A stretch of 64,000 nucleotides of DNA from Pontibacter sp. G13 (GCF_031851795.1 NZ_CP134696.1:1545576-1609575); one strand, 5' to 3'; shown: positions 1-8,949, numbered from the stretch's first letter. A program made the numbers and translations. The notes: generated by a model from the letters alone, not told the origin.

Positions 1-166
1 CGTCAAGTTGACTTTTCCTGACTCAACCTACCAAAAACAAAACTCACCCCCCTCAATAACCTAAAGATCAATAGATTAAGAATTATTTGACCAATTACTG
101 ACATTCAGGGTGTTTTTCTGCTTTCGGCACCACTTTTGGTACGAGAATATAAAACAATAACCTGAA

Positions 167-418
167 ATGGTACAAACGATGACTTTCCCTAATCTTCCAA
201 CCCAAGATCTTTTCGAGGATACACGCCTTGAACGTCAGCCGATCCTCCCGGAAACGGAGATAGAAAGCCTGAAATTGGCCCTATTGGTCCGCTCTCAGCA
301 ATCTTCTGACGACCAATCCCTTGAATCTGCCTACGAACGCCTCGGCGAGTTGCTCAAACGATACCATGAACTCGCTGCAGAAATCCAGCAATTTCGTTCA
401 GAATTGCTCTTTGGATAA
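167..418 (+). CDS. small acidic hypothetical protein
   Basis: An 83-residue reading frame rich in Glu, Leu and Gln, with no signal peptide or membrane segment. The C-terminal 40 residues (from about SLESAYERL onward) look like an amphipathic helix or short coiled coil. An alternative start is the ATG at 179 (MTFPNL). I do not recognise a family. It lies 140 bp upstream of tatA on the same strand but is separated from it by tatA's own promoter-like box, so co-transcription is not required. Composition is protein-like and no better frame overlaps it, but the call rests only on that. Confidence 0.45.
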   Translation: MVQTMTFPNLPTQDLFEDTRLERQPILPETEIESLKLALLVRSQQSSDDQSLESAYERLGELLKRYHELAAEIQQFRSELLFG

Positions 419-513
419 TCCCAACTCAGGCCGCACCTATCCAGAATGATCCTGAAACCTCTCTGCGAAACGTGTCAGCGAATTTCCGCTTAGATTATTC
501 TGGAAGATTGTCG

Positions 514-521
514 TATCTTTG
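514..521 (+). promoter_or_regulatory. Bacteroidota -7 box (TATCTTTG) upstream of tatA
   Basis: TATCTTTG matches the TAnnTTTG -7 element of the Bacteroidota housekeeping sigma factor. It sits 36 bp before the tatA start, so transcription would begin near 528 and give a leader of about 30 nt. A clear -33 TTTG was not seen. Confidence 0.5.
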
Positions 522-556
522 CGTGAGTTGACTTTTTAACCATAAAGATCGAGGTC

Positions 557-775
557 ATGCAATTTCTTTTCATCGGTGGTCTAGGAGGTCCTGAGGTTCT
601 CTTGATCCTATTGGCGATCTTGTTGTTGTTTGGTGCCAAAAAGATTCCCGAACTCGCCCGTGGGCTCGGCAAGGGTATTCGCGAATTCAAGGATGCTTCC
701 CGTGAGATCCGTCGCGACATCGAGGATGCTGCCTCCGTGGACGAGCCTTCTCGACTAGACAACAACAAATCCTAG
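557..775 (+). CDS. tatA: twin-arginine translocase subunit TatA/TatE family
   Basis: A 72-residue protein with the classic TatA layout: a short N-terminal periplasmic piece, one membrane helix at about residues 9-25, then the conserved hinge with [14 protein letters not shown] followed by an amphipathic helix and a charged tail. TatA oligomerises to form the membrane passage for folded proteins delivered by TatC. tatC is not in this window. One likely Tat client is the oxidoreductase at 54307, which has an RRGFLRK signal. The gene ends 13 bp before gatA and probably shares its mRNA. Confidence 0.93.
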   Translation: MQFLFIGGLGGPEVLLILLAILLLFGAKKIPELARGLGKGIREFKDASREIRRDIEDAASVDEPSRLDNNKS

Positions 776-788
776 TACAGATTTTACT

Positions 789-2207
789 GTGAAATCTTAT
801 AAAACGCTCGCTGACATCCAGCGGGACCTGTCAACCGGATCGGTGTCCTGCATCGATCTGGTTGATTTGTATTTGGGACGCATTGAAGCCCAACCCCATC
901 TCAACCTCTTCATCGAAGTATTCGCAGACGAAGCCCGACAACGCGCACAGCTCATCGACCAAAAATTGGCCGAAGGAACCGCCGGAAAACTCGCAGGCCT
1001 CGTCATCGGCATCAAGGACGTCCTCTGCTATCAAGGACATGGCCTGACTGCCTCCTCCCGCATGCTAGAGGGATTCGATTCCATGTTTACCGGTACCGCG
1101 GTCCAACGACTGCTCGACGAAGATGCCATCATCATCGGCCGACAAAACTGTGACGAATTTGCGATGGGTTCCTCCAATGAAAATTCCCATTACGGTCCCG
1201 CACGAAATCCGGTAGATCCCGATAGGGTTCCCGGTGGATCATCCGGAGCCTCGGCCGCTGCCGTCGCCGCCGGAATGTGCCATGCCTCTTTGGGCTCCGA
1301 TACTGGAGGCTCAGTTCGACAACCTGCAGCATTTTGTGGAACGGTGGGCCTAAAACCTACCTATGGACGAATCTCACGATGGGGATTGATCGCCTATGCA
1401 TCTTCCTTTGATCAGATCGGCCCATTGACCCAATCTGTAGAGGATGCCGCCCTATTGCTATCCGTGATGGCAGGACCGGATGGACACGACCAGACAGCCG
1501 CTTCCGAATCCGTGGAAGCCTACGAAACGAAGCTGTCCATTTCCCCCAAAAAGATCGGTTATCTCAAGGAAGCCTGGGAGCATCCGAGCCTCTCTCCGGA
1601 AATTCGGGCGCAATTGGACACGTCCATCGCAAAACTGGAAGCAGAGGGACACGAAGTCGTACCGGTAGAATTTGAGTTGCTGGAGTATGTGGTGCCTTGC
1701 TACTACCTCCTGACCACCGCGGAAGCATCGTCCAACTTGGCGAGATATGATGGCGTGCGATATGGCCATCGATCCGAATCGGCGCAGGATCTGTCGGAAA
1801 CTTACCTTGCCTCCAGAAATGAAGGGTTTGGACAAGAAGTCAAGCGACGTATATTACTCGGGACTTTTGTGCTCTCCGCAGGATATTATGACGCCTACTA
1901 TACCCAAGCCATGAAGACCAGAAGGTTGCTTAGGGATGGCATCTACAAATTGTTCCAGTCGTGCGACGCACTATTGCTCCCCACGACTCCCTCCACTGCA
2001 TTTCGTATTGGGGAAAAATCAGAAGATCCCATCGAGATGTATTTGAGCGACATCTACACGGTGCTGGCCAATTTGACTGGCGTACCAGCAATCTCGGTTC
2101 CTTTTGGTACCGACTCGCAAGGTCTTCCCATCGGAGTTCAATTCATGGGACGCCCATTTGAAGAATCCACCATTTTAGGGTTGGGTCAGCAACTTGCCCA
2201 ATCATAA
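789..2207 (+). CDS. gatA: aspartyl/glutamyl-tRNA amidotransferase subunit A (amidase family)
   Basis: A 472-residue amidase-signature enzyme. It supplies ammonia from glutamine for transamidation of Glu-tRNA(Gln) or Asp-tRNA(Asn) in the GatCAB complex. The Ser-cisSer-Lys triad is visible as K76 (GIKDVL), S151 (PGGSSGAS) and S175 (SDTGGSVRQPA), matching the spacing of characterised GatA proteins. The start is a GTG at 789, chosen because the protein opens with the expected helix (MKSYKTLADI) and lies 13 bp after tatA. gatB and gatC are not in the window, which is usual. A general amidase is the alternative, but the GSSNENS...GLKPTYGR blocks favour GatA. Confidence 0.92.
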   Translation: MKSYKTLADIQRDLSTGSVSCIDLVDLYLGRIEAQPHLNLFIEVFADEARQRAQLIDQKLAEGTAGKLAGLVIGIKDVLCYQGHGLTASSRMLEGFDSMFTGTAVQRLLDEDAIIIGRQNCDEFAMGSSNENSHYGPARNPVDPDRVPGGSSGASAAAVAAGMCHASLGSDTGGSVRQPAAFCGTVGLKPTYGRISRWGLIAYASSFDQIGPLTQSVEDAALLLSVMAGPDGHDQTAASESVEAYETKLSISPKKIGYLKEAWEHPSLSPEIRAQLDTSIAKLEAEGHEVVPVEFELLEYVVPCYYLLTTAEASSNLARYDGVRYGHRSESAQDLSETYLASRNEGFGQEVKRRILLGTFVLSAGYYDAYYTQAMKTRRLLRDGIYKLFQSCDALLLPTTPSTAFRIGEKSEDPIEMYLSDIYTVLANLTGVPAISVPFGTDSQGLPIGVQFMGRPFEESTILGLGQQLAQS

Positions 2208-2532
2208 TCCATGATCATGCCTCGCCCCCTTGCATGATCCTTGGCAAATGCAAATCTCGGACTACGAGAATCCTGACATTCACTGCGGTATACTATTCCC
2301 GCATGAAAGAGCACCAATCCCCCCACCTTGCGCAAATTGCACGAAAGATTGATTATGTTTGGATCATATTGTCGGATTGCGTCAAATGATTGATGATTAA
2401 AATTTACGTGATCCAACATGTTGTCCAACAAATTTCGCATAATTGGTCCCTGCTGACTATTTTTATGCTGTCTTTCCTTGGGGTAATTCATTCTACATTC
2501 GGAACATCACGGTACTAAATTAGGCGGTACAC
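2208..2532. other. intergenic region, gatA to the transglycosylase gene
   Basis: No convincing gene. An 8-bp inverted repeat (GATCATGC at 2213-2220 with GCATGATC at 2232-2239) lies just after gatA and could act as a weak terminator, but it has no T-tract. The rest is AT-richer and presumably carries the promoter of the downstream gene. Confidence 0.4.
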
Positions 2533-4056
2533 ATGAGGAATCTGCTGTTTACCTGTTTGTTGGCTTGCATCGCCACTGTCCAGACGCATGCCCAACATTC
2601 TGCTGCTTTTGCTTCCACAAGCACGGCAACCATTTCAACCAACGGGGCTACCCCCGACATCGAAGAATCGTCTCCACAGATCGAGGAGCAACTAGACGGG
2701 CTGGGCCAAAGCTTCAATTTCCCCAATCCTTCTTCTTCGCTCTACGACACCCTGCTGCTGAATACCCACGACTTCAGCGCGCACGACATTCCTTCCTACA
2801 CAGCGGAAGTCACGCAAACGCGGATGTACGAGCTCCCCACGGTCATCCAGATGGATTACAACGTCTATGTCCAATACTATATCGACGTCTACGCGGTCAA
2901 AAAACGGGACTTGACCTCGAAGATGCTCGGACTCAAGCGGGTATATTTCCCGCTGTTCGAAGAGCAATTGGACCGAATGGGCATGCCCATGGAACTGAAG
3001 TATCTCGCAGTGGTCGAGAGTGCCCTGAATCCCCATGCACGTTCTCGAGTAGGCGCGACGGGACTCTGGCAGTTTATGCTCAGCACCGGAAAACTGTATG
3101 GATTGAAAGTGAACTCCTACGTGGATGAGCGCAAGGACCCGTACAAATCCACGGTGGCAGCCCTCAAGTATCTCAAAAACGCTTACGAGGAATTCGGCGA
3201 TTGGCACTTGGCCATTGCGTCCTACAACTGTGGCGCAGGAAATGTCCGCAAGGCCATCCGTCGTTCTGGCGGCAAGAAGAATTTCTGGGCCATTCGTCGC
3301 TACCTTCCGCGTGAGACCCGTGGGTATGTGCCGGCATTCTTGGCGGCTACCTATGTGTTCGAGTATGCTTCCGAGCACAACATCTACCCCATGTACGTGG
3401 ATTTCGACCTGAATCAGGACACCCTCCACATCCGCAACATGGACATCACGCTCAAGGAACTGTCGGACTTCACCCGGAGCGATATCAATGCGCTCAAGTC
3501 CCTCAATCCGGAGTTGAAGCTGGATCGCATTCCCTACTCCTCCAAGACTTACGTGCTTCGCGTGCCAACGGAGGTAGCTGAATTTTATGCCGCCAATCAG
3601 CAGGCCGTATACGCCAAATTTGGCAAAAAACGCGTAACCGCTCCCCCAGTCGTAGATCAGTCCTATGATCGATACAATGGCTATCCGCCGCGTTCTGGTG
3701 CCAAATTGGTCTATCACACAGTCCGGTCCGGAGAAGTCGTAGGCGCCATCGCCGAACGATATGGCGTGTCTGCCCGTCAGGTATCCGCCTGGAACAACCT
3801 GCGTCGCTACCGCATCCGTGTGGGACAGCGCCTGAAGATTTACACCACCAAAAAGGGAAGCTCTTCCTCCAGCAGAACGTCTTCCGCATCCACGACTTCC
3901 ACCAATGTGAAAGGCGGAAGCTATCACACAGTACGTTCAGGAGATACCCTCTGGGAAATCGCCAAACGCTACGGCACATCAGTTGAAAAGATCAAGCGGC
4001 TGAATTCCGGCATGAGTTCCAAGCTCAAAATCGGCCAGAAGATCCGCATCAAATAG
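2533..4056 (+). CDS. mltD: MltD-like lytic transglycosylase with two LysM domains
   Basis: A 507-residue exported murein hydrolase. Signal peptide at residues 1-20 (cleavage after THA), a low-complexity linker, then an SLT domain at about 140-270. The catalytic Glu is E162 in the VVESAL motif, followed by GATGLWQFM and SYNCGAGNV, the substrate-groove motifs of family 1 transglycosylases. Two C-terminal LysM repeats (about 393-437 and 463-506) bind peptidoglycan and are separated by a Ser/Thr-rich linker. It cleaves MurNAc-GlcNAc bonds to 1,6-anhydro products in the periplasm. A terminator follows immediately. Confidence 0.92.
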   Translation: MRNLLFTCLLACIATVQTHAQHSAAFASTSTATISTNGATPDIEESSPQIEEQLDGLGQSFNFPNPSSSLYDTLLLNTHDFSAHDIPSYTAEVTQTRMYELPTVIQMDYNVYVQYYIDVYAVKKRDLTSKMLGLKRVYFPLFEEQLDRMGMPMELKYLAVVESALNPHARSRVGATGLWQFMLSTGKLYGLKVNSYVDERKDPYKSTVAALKYLKNAYEEFGDWHLAIASYNCGAGNVRKAIRRSGGKKNFWAIRRYLPRETRGYVPAFLAATYVFEYASEHNIYPMYVDFDLNQDTLHIRNMDITLKELSDFTRSDINALKSLNPELKLDRIPYSSKTYVLRVPTEVAEFYAANQQAVYAKFGKKRVTAPPVVDQSYDRYNGYPPRSGAKLVYHTVRSGEVVGAIAERYGVSARQVSAWNNLRRYRIRVGQRLKIYTTKKGSSSSSRTSSASTTSTNVKGGSYHTVRSGDTLWEIAKRYGTSVEKIKRLNSGMSSKLKIGQKIRIK

Positions 4057-4080
4057 GGATACACGTTCCCACAAGCAATC

Positions 4081-4115
4081 AAGGTCTCCTCGGATGAGGG
4101 GGCCTTTTCTTTTTG
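4081..4115 (+). terminator. rho-independent terminator after the transglycosylase gene
   Basis: An 11-bp stem (AAGGTCTCCTC with GAGGGGGCCTT, two G-U pairs) with a GGAT loop, running into TTTTCTTTTT. It starts 25 bp after the stop codon. Confidence 0.75.
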
Positions 4116-4120
4116 GAGGG

Positions 4121-4285
4121 TTTGGGCGTGCCCCCGCGAGCTTGGCAGGATGGAATTCGCCGAGCAAGATAGACGCGGGGTCAGGCCCTTCCAGGCTCGT
4201 TGGCACTCGGTCTCTCCGCGAGCTCCGAGACTTCGGCTAGGCCTCACCTTCCAGGCCCTTCACGCCTCCGCAGGCCATCCGCACC
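4121..4285 (+). repeat. dispersed palindromic element, copy A
   Basis: Starts TTTGGGCGTGCCCCCGCG and ends GGCCATCCGCACC. Stem 1 pairs CCCCGCG (4132-4138) with CGCGGGG (4174-4180). Stem 2 lies around CTCGGTCTC and GAGCTCCGAG near 4205-4232. It begins 65 bp after the transglycosylase stop, just past its terminator and in the same orientation. Related copies are at 36070, 42852, 50347, 60073 and 63040. Confidence 0.8.
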
Positions 4286-5004
4286 TTTCATTTGCTGTGC
4301 GCTCCGATCCATAGGCCCCCACAGCGATTTTCATGAAATGCCATCCAAGTCCTGAAATGACGACACCACACAGACAGATTTTCCAAAGCCCGCCCCCCAA
4401 GCGCGAGCATGCCCAACCTCAAAAAAACGCCTCATCCCGCAAAATTTCGACGCGGTGGCACCTGTAGCCGGGGGAAATTTATGCGGGATCTCACGCTTCG
4501 TGCCTGCTGGGCCTTGTCTTTGATCAAGGATCATTATTGCTGCCCTTAGGGCCTTTTTCTACGGGGCAGGCACAAGACCATGCCCCCACGAAAAAGATTT
4601 GGGTTTCATGTATCTTTCCAGCCCTTCGGGCGCCCACCATACCGGTCCCCTTGGCGAATCCCTGCGGGTGCCCAATCTGCTACTCCCGTTGCAGGGACTT
4701 GGGATCCTTGATAAATCACGCTGTGCGCGATCCGGTGCGAGGATTCTCTGGAGTGACAGGATTGGTGGCAGGCAGGTAATCCATGATCATGTGCGGTTGG
4801 CCTGTGGCGGCGATAGGGATTGGAAGGGCGAGCCGATAGGCGAGGTCCGAGAGCTCCGGCGATTGTGGGGCAGCAATCCGGAGTCCAAGCTGCTCTTGAT
4901 TCCCAGGTGACATTTGCCGAGGACGGAAGCGCCAGCGTACCCCTGGAACAGCCAGGCCCGGCGACTCATTTGACCAGCGGGGAAGCCATGCCCAGCACGC
5001 CGGG
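4286..5004. other. non-coding, palindrome-dense intergenic block
   Basis: No supportable gene. The stretch 4600-4720 is full of short GC-rich inverted repeats, such as GCCCTTCGGGC near 4622 and TCCCTGC pairing with GCAGGGA around 4664-4698. It looks like decayed repetitive DNA rather than coding sequence. The open frames here have no recognisable protein character. Confidence 0.5.
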
Positions 5005-5253
5005 ATCGCCCAAATCCTCCCTGTCAAGGATGGCAGAATAGCCTTTGACTACGCTAGAACCTACGATCAGATCACTCCCAACAAGTCCATCGCCAAACAT
5101 CTCGAAGACGGCCCCAAGGTGAAGATTTCCATTTCCGAATCAGAAGGAAAGACGACTGTTGCGGAGGTATTTGAGCCCGACTCCAACGATCCAGAACTCC
5201 AGCACCTGGGCTGGCAAGCGATCCTCGACAATTTCAGGCGGCATGTAGGGGGC
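5005..5253 (+). pseudogene. C-terminal remnant of an SRPBCC/AHSA1-family protein
   Basis: One frame encodes a stretch reading KDGRIAFDYARTYDQITPNK, then KVKISISESEG, then a close match to the family ending LGWQAILDNFRRHV. This is the second half of an activator-of-Hsp90-ATPase-like (AHSA1) SRPBCC domain, normally about 130-160 residues. The N-terminal half is not recoverable in this frame, which lacks a start, and the expected stop after FRRHV is missing. The gene is therefore broken. It sits in the repeat-rich gap between convergent genes. The coordinates mark the recognisable part only. Confidence 0.7.
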
Positions 5254-5295
5254 ATTGAACTAGCTAGACGCGAGAATCCCACCCCAAAACATCAA

Positions 5296-5358
5296 AAGCC
5301 TGTTCATTTTCAGCGCGCGTTCACGAAACATGAACATCCACAGAAAATGAACAGGCTT
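5296..5358 (-). terminator. long inverted repeat, terminator of the DUF423 gene
   Basis: A perfect 16-bp stem: AAGCCTGTTCATTTTC (5296-5311) with GAAAATGAACAGGCTT (5343-5358). It encloses a second small inverted repeat (GTTC/GAAC). Read on the minus strand it lies 20 bp past the DUF423 stop and is followed by TTGATGTTTT. Confidence 0.65.
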
Positions 5359-5377
5359 ATCAGATCGGTCGTCCGAA

Positions 5378-5752
5378 CTAGGCCTGCGAGATCGCCCACC
5401 ATACGAGCGCACCCCAACCGACGATCAGGATGGAGCCACCAATCGGAGTCACGATACCCACCTTGACCGGGGTGAGGACCAACAGATAAATCGATCCGGA
5501 GAAGAGGATGATCCCTGCTATCACACAGATGATCGCCGTATTGAGCGCCCCTCCGCCGTATTGGGCTTTCAGGAATCCAAGTACCAGCAACAATATCGCA
5601 TGGTACATCTGGAATCTGACCGCCGTCTCGAAGCTGTCCATTTTACTGGGCTCCAAGACCTTTTCGAGGGCATGCGCGCCCATCGCGCCCGCAATCACCC
5701 CCGTAAGCCCCAAAATAGACCCGATGACGAATGCCCACTTGCTGATATCCAT
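5378..5752 (-). CDS. DUF423 family inner-membrane protein
   Basis: A 124-residue, four-helix membrane protein of the DUF423 (YwdK/YgdD) family. It opens with the family-typical helix and the signature GAMGAHALEK, then FQMYHAILLLVLGF, and ends with a hydrophobic segment and WWAISQA. The frame extends upstream to 5890, but the ATG at 5752 (MDISKWAF) is the natural family start and the upstream extension is not protein-like. The biochemical function of the family is unknown. It is divergently arranged to the rhomboid gene. Confidence 0.88.
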   Translation of the reverse strand: MDISKWAFVIGSILGLTGVIAGAMGAHALEKVLEPSKMDSFETAVRFQMYHAILLLVLGFLKAQYGGGALNTAIICVIAGIILFSGSIYLLVLTPVKVGIVTPIGGSILIVGWGALVWWAISQA

Positions 5753-6033
5753 ATACTGATAGAATTTGATTCGATGAGTTTCCCAGATCGGGAATAGTGT
5801 GCGAAAGATGCACAATTCCGAGCATTTTTGACATTTGTACCGGAAAACAACTACCCAAAATCTGGGGTTATTAGATGCTTTGGGGTTCACATTTGTAACT
5901 AGTATTAGAATTTCTATCTTGATGATTCAAGAAACAGAAGGATTGCGTTTGCGTTTAATCGTCAACCAACCCACCTGTCTTCGATCTATTGAATCATCGG
6001 TGATCACCGTGTTCAAACAGAAACCACCTTCGC

Positions 6034-6630
6034 ATGAAACTTCAGTATAATGCTCCGGTCGTGCTGACCTTTACCTTGATCTGTTCAGCTGTCCTGTTAC
6101 TTGACCCGATCACGGGAGACAACCTCATCAAGGATTTCTTTACGGTATATCCAGAGTTTAACCTCGCAAAACCAGCTTGGTACCTACGACTGTTTACGCA
6201 TGTAATCGGGCACGGAAACTGGGAACACCTGGTCGGTAACTTTACCTTCATCCTCCTTTTGGGACCGATCTTGGAGGAGAAATATGGTTCTCGGGACCTG
6301 CTGCTGATGATTGTGGTGACCTCATTTGTAACAGGTATCCTACAAGTACTCGTTTTCGATCAGGCACTTCTCGGAGCGAGTGGAATCGTTTTCATGATGA
6401 TCCTGCTGAGTAGTATCACCAATTTTCAGGGAGGAATCCCGATCACGTTTGTGCTGGTGGTGATCCTCTTCTTGGGAAAAGAAGTGGTGAATTCCTTCGG
6501 GACTGACAATGTCTCCCAGTTCGCCCACATTATCGGCGGAATCTTGGGCGGTATATTCGGTTTTGTCCTCGAAGACCAAAAACTGAAAGGTCGAAAGAAA
6601 AAAGATAGCAAGCCGCTGACCTCAGCGTAA
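6034..6630 (+). CDS. rhomboid family intramembrane serine protease
   Basis: A 198-residue, six-helix membrane protease. Hallmarks are HLVGNF (residues 65-70) with N69 in the second helix, the catalytic GASG with S116, and the catalytic H165 in the last core helix (HIIGGILGG). Rhomboids cleave transmembrane segments of single-pass substrates; the substrate here cannot be inferred. A lysine-rich tail ends the protein. It is preceded by a 280-bp gap shared with the divergent DUF423 gene and followed by a strong terminator, so it is probably monocistronic. Confidence 0.9.
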   Translation: MKLQYNAPVVLTFTLICSAVLLLDPITGDNLIKDFFTVYPEFNLAKPAWYLRLFTHVIGHGNWEHLVGNFTFILLLGPILEEKYGSRDLLLMIVVTSFVTGILQVLVFDQALLGASGIVFMMILLSSITNFQGGIPITFVLVVILFLGKEVVNSFGTDNVSQFAHIIGGILGGIFGFVLEDQKLKGRKKKDSKPLTSA

Positions 6631-6650
6631 GGAAATAAAGCTAACTTCAC

Positions 6651-6683
6651 AGCCGAATCTCATCTGGGGTTCGGCTTTTTTTT
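6651..6683 (+). terminator. rho-independent terminator after the rhomboid gene
   Basis: AGCCGAA (6651-6657) pairs with TTCGGCT (6670-6676), followed by a run of eight T. Confidence 0.85.
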
Positions 6684-6780
6684 GTAACGCTGAATAAGGG
6701 TCGCTCCTTCGGATTCGAAGGGACTTGGCTAGCGCTATGGATGGCTGATAGGGTTTTCTGCCACACTTTCCTCGATACTC

Positions 6781-7683
6781 ATGGATCAATTTTTCCTGCT
6801 CATCTTCTGCCTCGGGGCAGGAATCCTGCTACAGCGAATCCCCGGATTCCCCAAGGACGCCCACCGCGGAATCAATGGGTTTTTGATATATCTCTCCCTC
6901 CCGGCCATTACGCTCAGGTTCATTTCCACCCTGCAATTCGATTGGAGCCACACCTACCCCATCGCCATGGGCTGGCTGGTGTTTCTGGGCGCGCTGATCT
7001 TCTTTCCGTTGGTGGGTCGGCTGTTTGGATGGGATCAACGCACCATTGGCTGCCTGATACTTTGCTGCGGATTCAGCAATACCTCCTTCGTCGGGTTTCC
7101 CATCTTGGAAAACTTCTATGGCGAGGCGGGCCTCTCCATCGGCGTGCTCTGCGATCAGCCCGGGACTTTCCTGCCGCTTTCCACGTTTGGGATTGCCATT
7201 GCAAGCTATTTTTCCTCCAAATCAGGGAGGGTTCGGGACTGGCTGCTCAAGCCGTTTACCTTTCCTCCTTTTCTGGCTTTTCTGCTGGGTGTGGTCATCA
7301 ATCTCTGTGGCTGGGCCATTCCCCAAACGTTCATGCCAACGCTTGAAATCATCGGCAATACCATGACTCCATTGGCACTGGTGGCCGTCGGATTGCAGCT
7401 CAAAATCACCAAAGGAACGGCTTCCCCTTGGCCATTTGGAATGGGCTTGGTCTACAAACTGTTTTTGGCGCCACTCCTGATCATGGGGCTTTATGTGGGA
7501 ATCATCGGATTGGAAGGACTTTCTGCGAATGTATCGATCATCGAATCCGCCATGCCTCCGATGGTGGTGGCTAGCATTATCGCCATCGAATATGACCTGA
7601 ACCCAAGGTTGGCGAGTCTACTGGTGGGCATAGGAATCCCGATTTCCCTCCTCACGGTGTATAGTTGGTATCTGCTGATTTAG
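6781..7683 (+). CDS. AEC family (auxin efflux carrier-like) transporter
   Basis: A 300-residue, roughly ten-helix membrane protein. The N-terminal pattern fits AEC permeases: a hydrophobic first helix, then RIPGFPKDAHRGINGFLIYL and the broken-helix segment LSLPAITLRF. Later parts show GFSNTSFVGFPILE and the C-terminal ESAMPPMVVASIIAIEYDLN, the second crossover region. Bacterial AEC carriers export or exchange organic acids such as malate or malonate; the substrate is not decidable here. The gene is 75 bp upstream of tgt on the same strand with no clear terminator between them. Confidence 0.85.
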   Translation: MDQFFLLIFCLGAGILLQRIPGFPKDAHRGINGFLIYLSLPAITLRFISTLQFDWSHTYPIAMGWLVFLGALIFFPLVGRLFGWDQRTIGCLILCCGFSNTSFVGFPILENFYGEAGLSIGVLCDQPGTFLPLSTFGIAIASYFSSKSGRVRDWLLKPFTFPPFLAFLLGVVINLCGWAIPQTFMPTLEIIGNTMTPLALVAVGLQLKITKGTASPWPFGMGLVYKLFLAPLLIMGLYVGIIGLEGLSANVSIIESAMPPMVVASIIAIEYDLNPRLASLLVGIGIPISLLTVYSWYLLI

Positions 7684-7758
7684 GCCGAAACGTACTGGCA
7701 GGAGTTTACCAAAGCGGATCTACCCTACAATCTCCAATTTTCGTACCTTCGCGCCACT

Positions 7759-8895
7759 ATGGAATTGACGTACACCCTCCAGCATACTGACGAAAAGTCC
7801 AATGCCCGTGCAGGACTTATCCAAACCGACCACGGACAGATCGAAACCCCTATCTTCATGCCCGTAGGTACGGTCGGATCGGTCAAGGCCCTTTCACAGA
7901 AGGATCTGACCGAGCATGTCAAGGCCGAAATCATCTTGGGAAACACCTATCACCTTTTCCTACGGCCCGGCACTGAAATCCTCGAACAAGCTGGCGGATT
8001 GCACAAATTCATCTCTTGGGACAAGCCAATGCTGACCGACAGCGGTGGTTATCAGGTGTATAGCTTGGCCCAAAATCGAAAAATCACGGAGCAAGGCGTC
8101 ACCTTTACCAACCATATCGACGGAGCCAAGCACCTCTTCACGCCAGAACGTGTGATGGACATCGAGCGGTCCATTGGTGCGGATATCATGATGGTATTGG
8201 ACGAATGTCCTCCCTACCCTTGCGACTACGACTACGCCAAAAAATCCATGCACATGACCCATCGCTGGGCCGTCCGCTGCAAGGAGCATCACTACAGCCG
8301 TCCTCCGCTCTATGGCTATGACCAGAATCTCTTCCCTATCATTCAAGGGGGCGCATACAAGGATCTCCGTACCCAATCTACAGAGTTTGTCGCTTCGCTA
8401 GATCTGCCGGGCAATGCAATCGGAGGCCTCTCGGTAGGTGAGCCGCACGACATCATGTATGAACTCACGGACCTCTCGTGCCAAATCCTCCCCAAGGACA
8501 AGCCACGGTATCTCATGGGCGTGGGTACTCCGGTGAATCTGCTGGAATGTATCTCGATGGGCGTAGACATGTTTGACTGCGTACTTCCTACCCGGAATGC
8601 CCGTCATGGCCTGATCTACACCCGAGAGGGAATCCGCAACATGAAAAACAAGAAGTACGAAAACGACTTCACCCCGCTCGATCCGGATAGTGATTGTCTC
8701 GTGGATCAGATGTATTCCAAAGCATATCTTCGACACCTGTTCAAAGCCCAAGAATACCTGGCATTCACCATCGCCAGTATCCACAATCTCCACTTCTTCC
8801 TCTGGTTGGTGAAAGAAGCCCGCAAGCACATTCAGGACAACACCTTTGCTTCCTGGAAGGCGGTGATGGTCGAGAAATTGGCCACACGGCTGTAA
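7759..8895 (+). CDS. tgt: tRNA-guanine transglycosylase (queuine tRNA-ribosyltransferase)
   Basis: A 378-residue TIM-barrel enzyme that replaces guanine-34 in GUN-anticodon tRNAs on the route to queuosine. Visible motifs are TDSGGYQVYSL (D94, catalytic), LDECPPYP, PIIQGG (substrate pocket), GVGTPVNLLE and the nucleophile D273 in MFDCVLPTRNARHG. The zinc site is unusual: the region that is normally CxCxxC reads DCLVDQMYSKAYLRHL, leaving one Cys (C313), while the downstream His of SIHNLHF (H342) is kept. A weak promoter-like TACCTTCG lies just upstream and a strong terminator just downstream. Confidence 0.93.
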   Translation: MELTYTLQHTDEKSNARAGLIQTDHGQIETPIFMPVGTVGSVKALSQKDLTEHVKAEIILGNTYHLFLRPGTEILEQAGGLHKFISWDKPMLTDSGGYQVYSLAQNRKITEQGVTFTNHIDGAKHLFTPERVMDIERSIGADIMMVLDECPPYPCDYDYAKKSMHMTHRWAVRCKEHHYSRPPLYGYDQNLFPIIQGGAYKDLRTQSTEFVASLDLPGNAIGGLSVGEPHDIMYELTDLSCQILPKDKPRYLMGVGTPVNLLECISMGVDMFDCVLPTRNARHGLIYTREGIRNMKNKKYENDFTPLDPDSDCLVDQMYSKAYLRHLFKAQEYLAFTIASIHNLHFFLWLVKEARKHIQDNTFASWKAVMVEKLATRL

Positions 8896-8911
8896 GGGAT
8901 GCCTCCATCCA

Positions 8912-8949
8912 AAAGCCGGATATTCCTGTGTGGGATATCCGGCTTTTTT
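8912..8949 (+). terminator. rho-independent terminator after tgt
   Basis: AAAGCCGGATAT pairs with ATATCCGGCTTT (12 bp), followed by T and G runs. The inverted repeat is nearly symmetric and may also serve the opposing minus-strand gene. Confidence 0.88.

Noticed and set aside
2692-3927. A 411-codon minus-strand open frame opposite the transglycosylase gene
   Set aside because: It mirrors the codon pattern of the well-supported plus-strand gene, has no recognisable domain, and is a shadow frame.
2205-4792. A 15-mer TAATCCATGATCATG at 2205-2219 and 4778-4792
   Set aside because: A match of this length is expected about once or twice by chance in 64 kb, and the flanks do not agree.
4537-5041. 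Several frames of 60-100 codons on both strands between 4.5 and 5.0 kb
   Set aside because: No family, biased composition and location in palindromic DNA; only the SRPBCC remnant is convincing.
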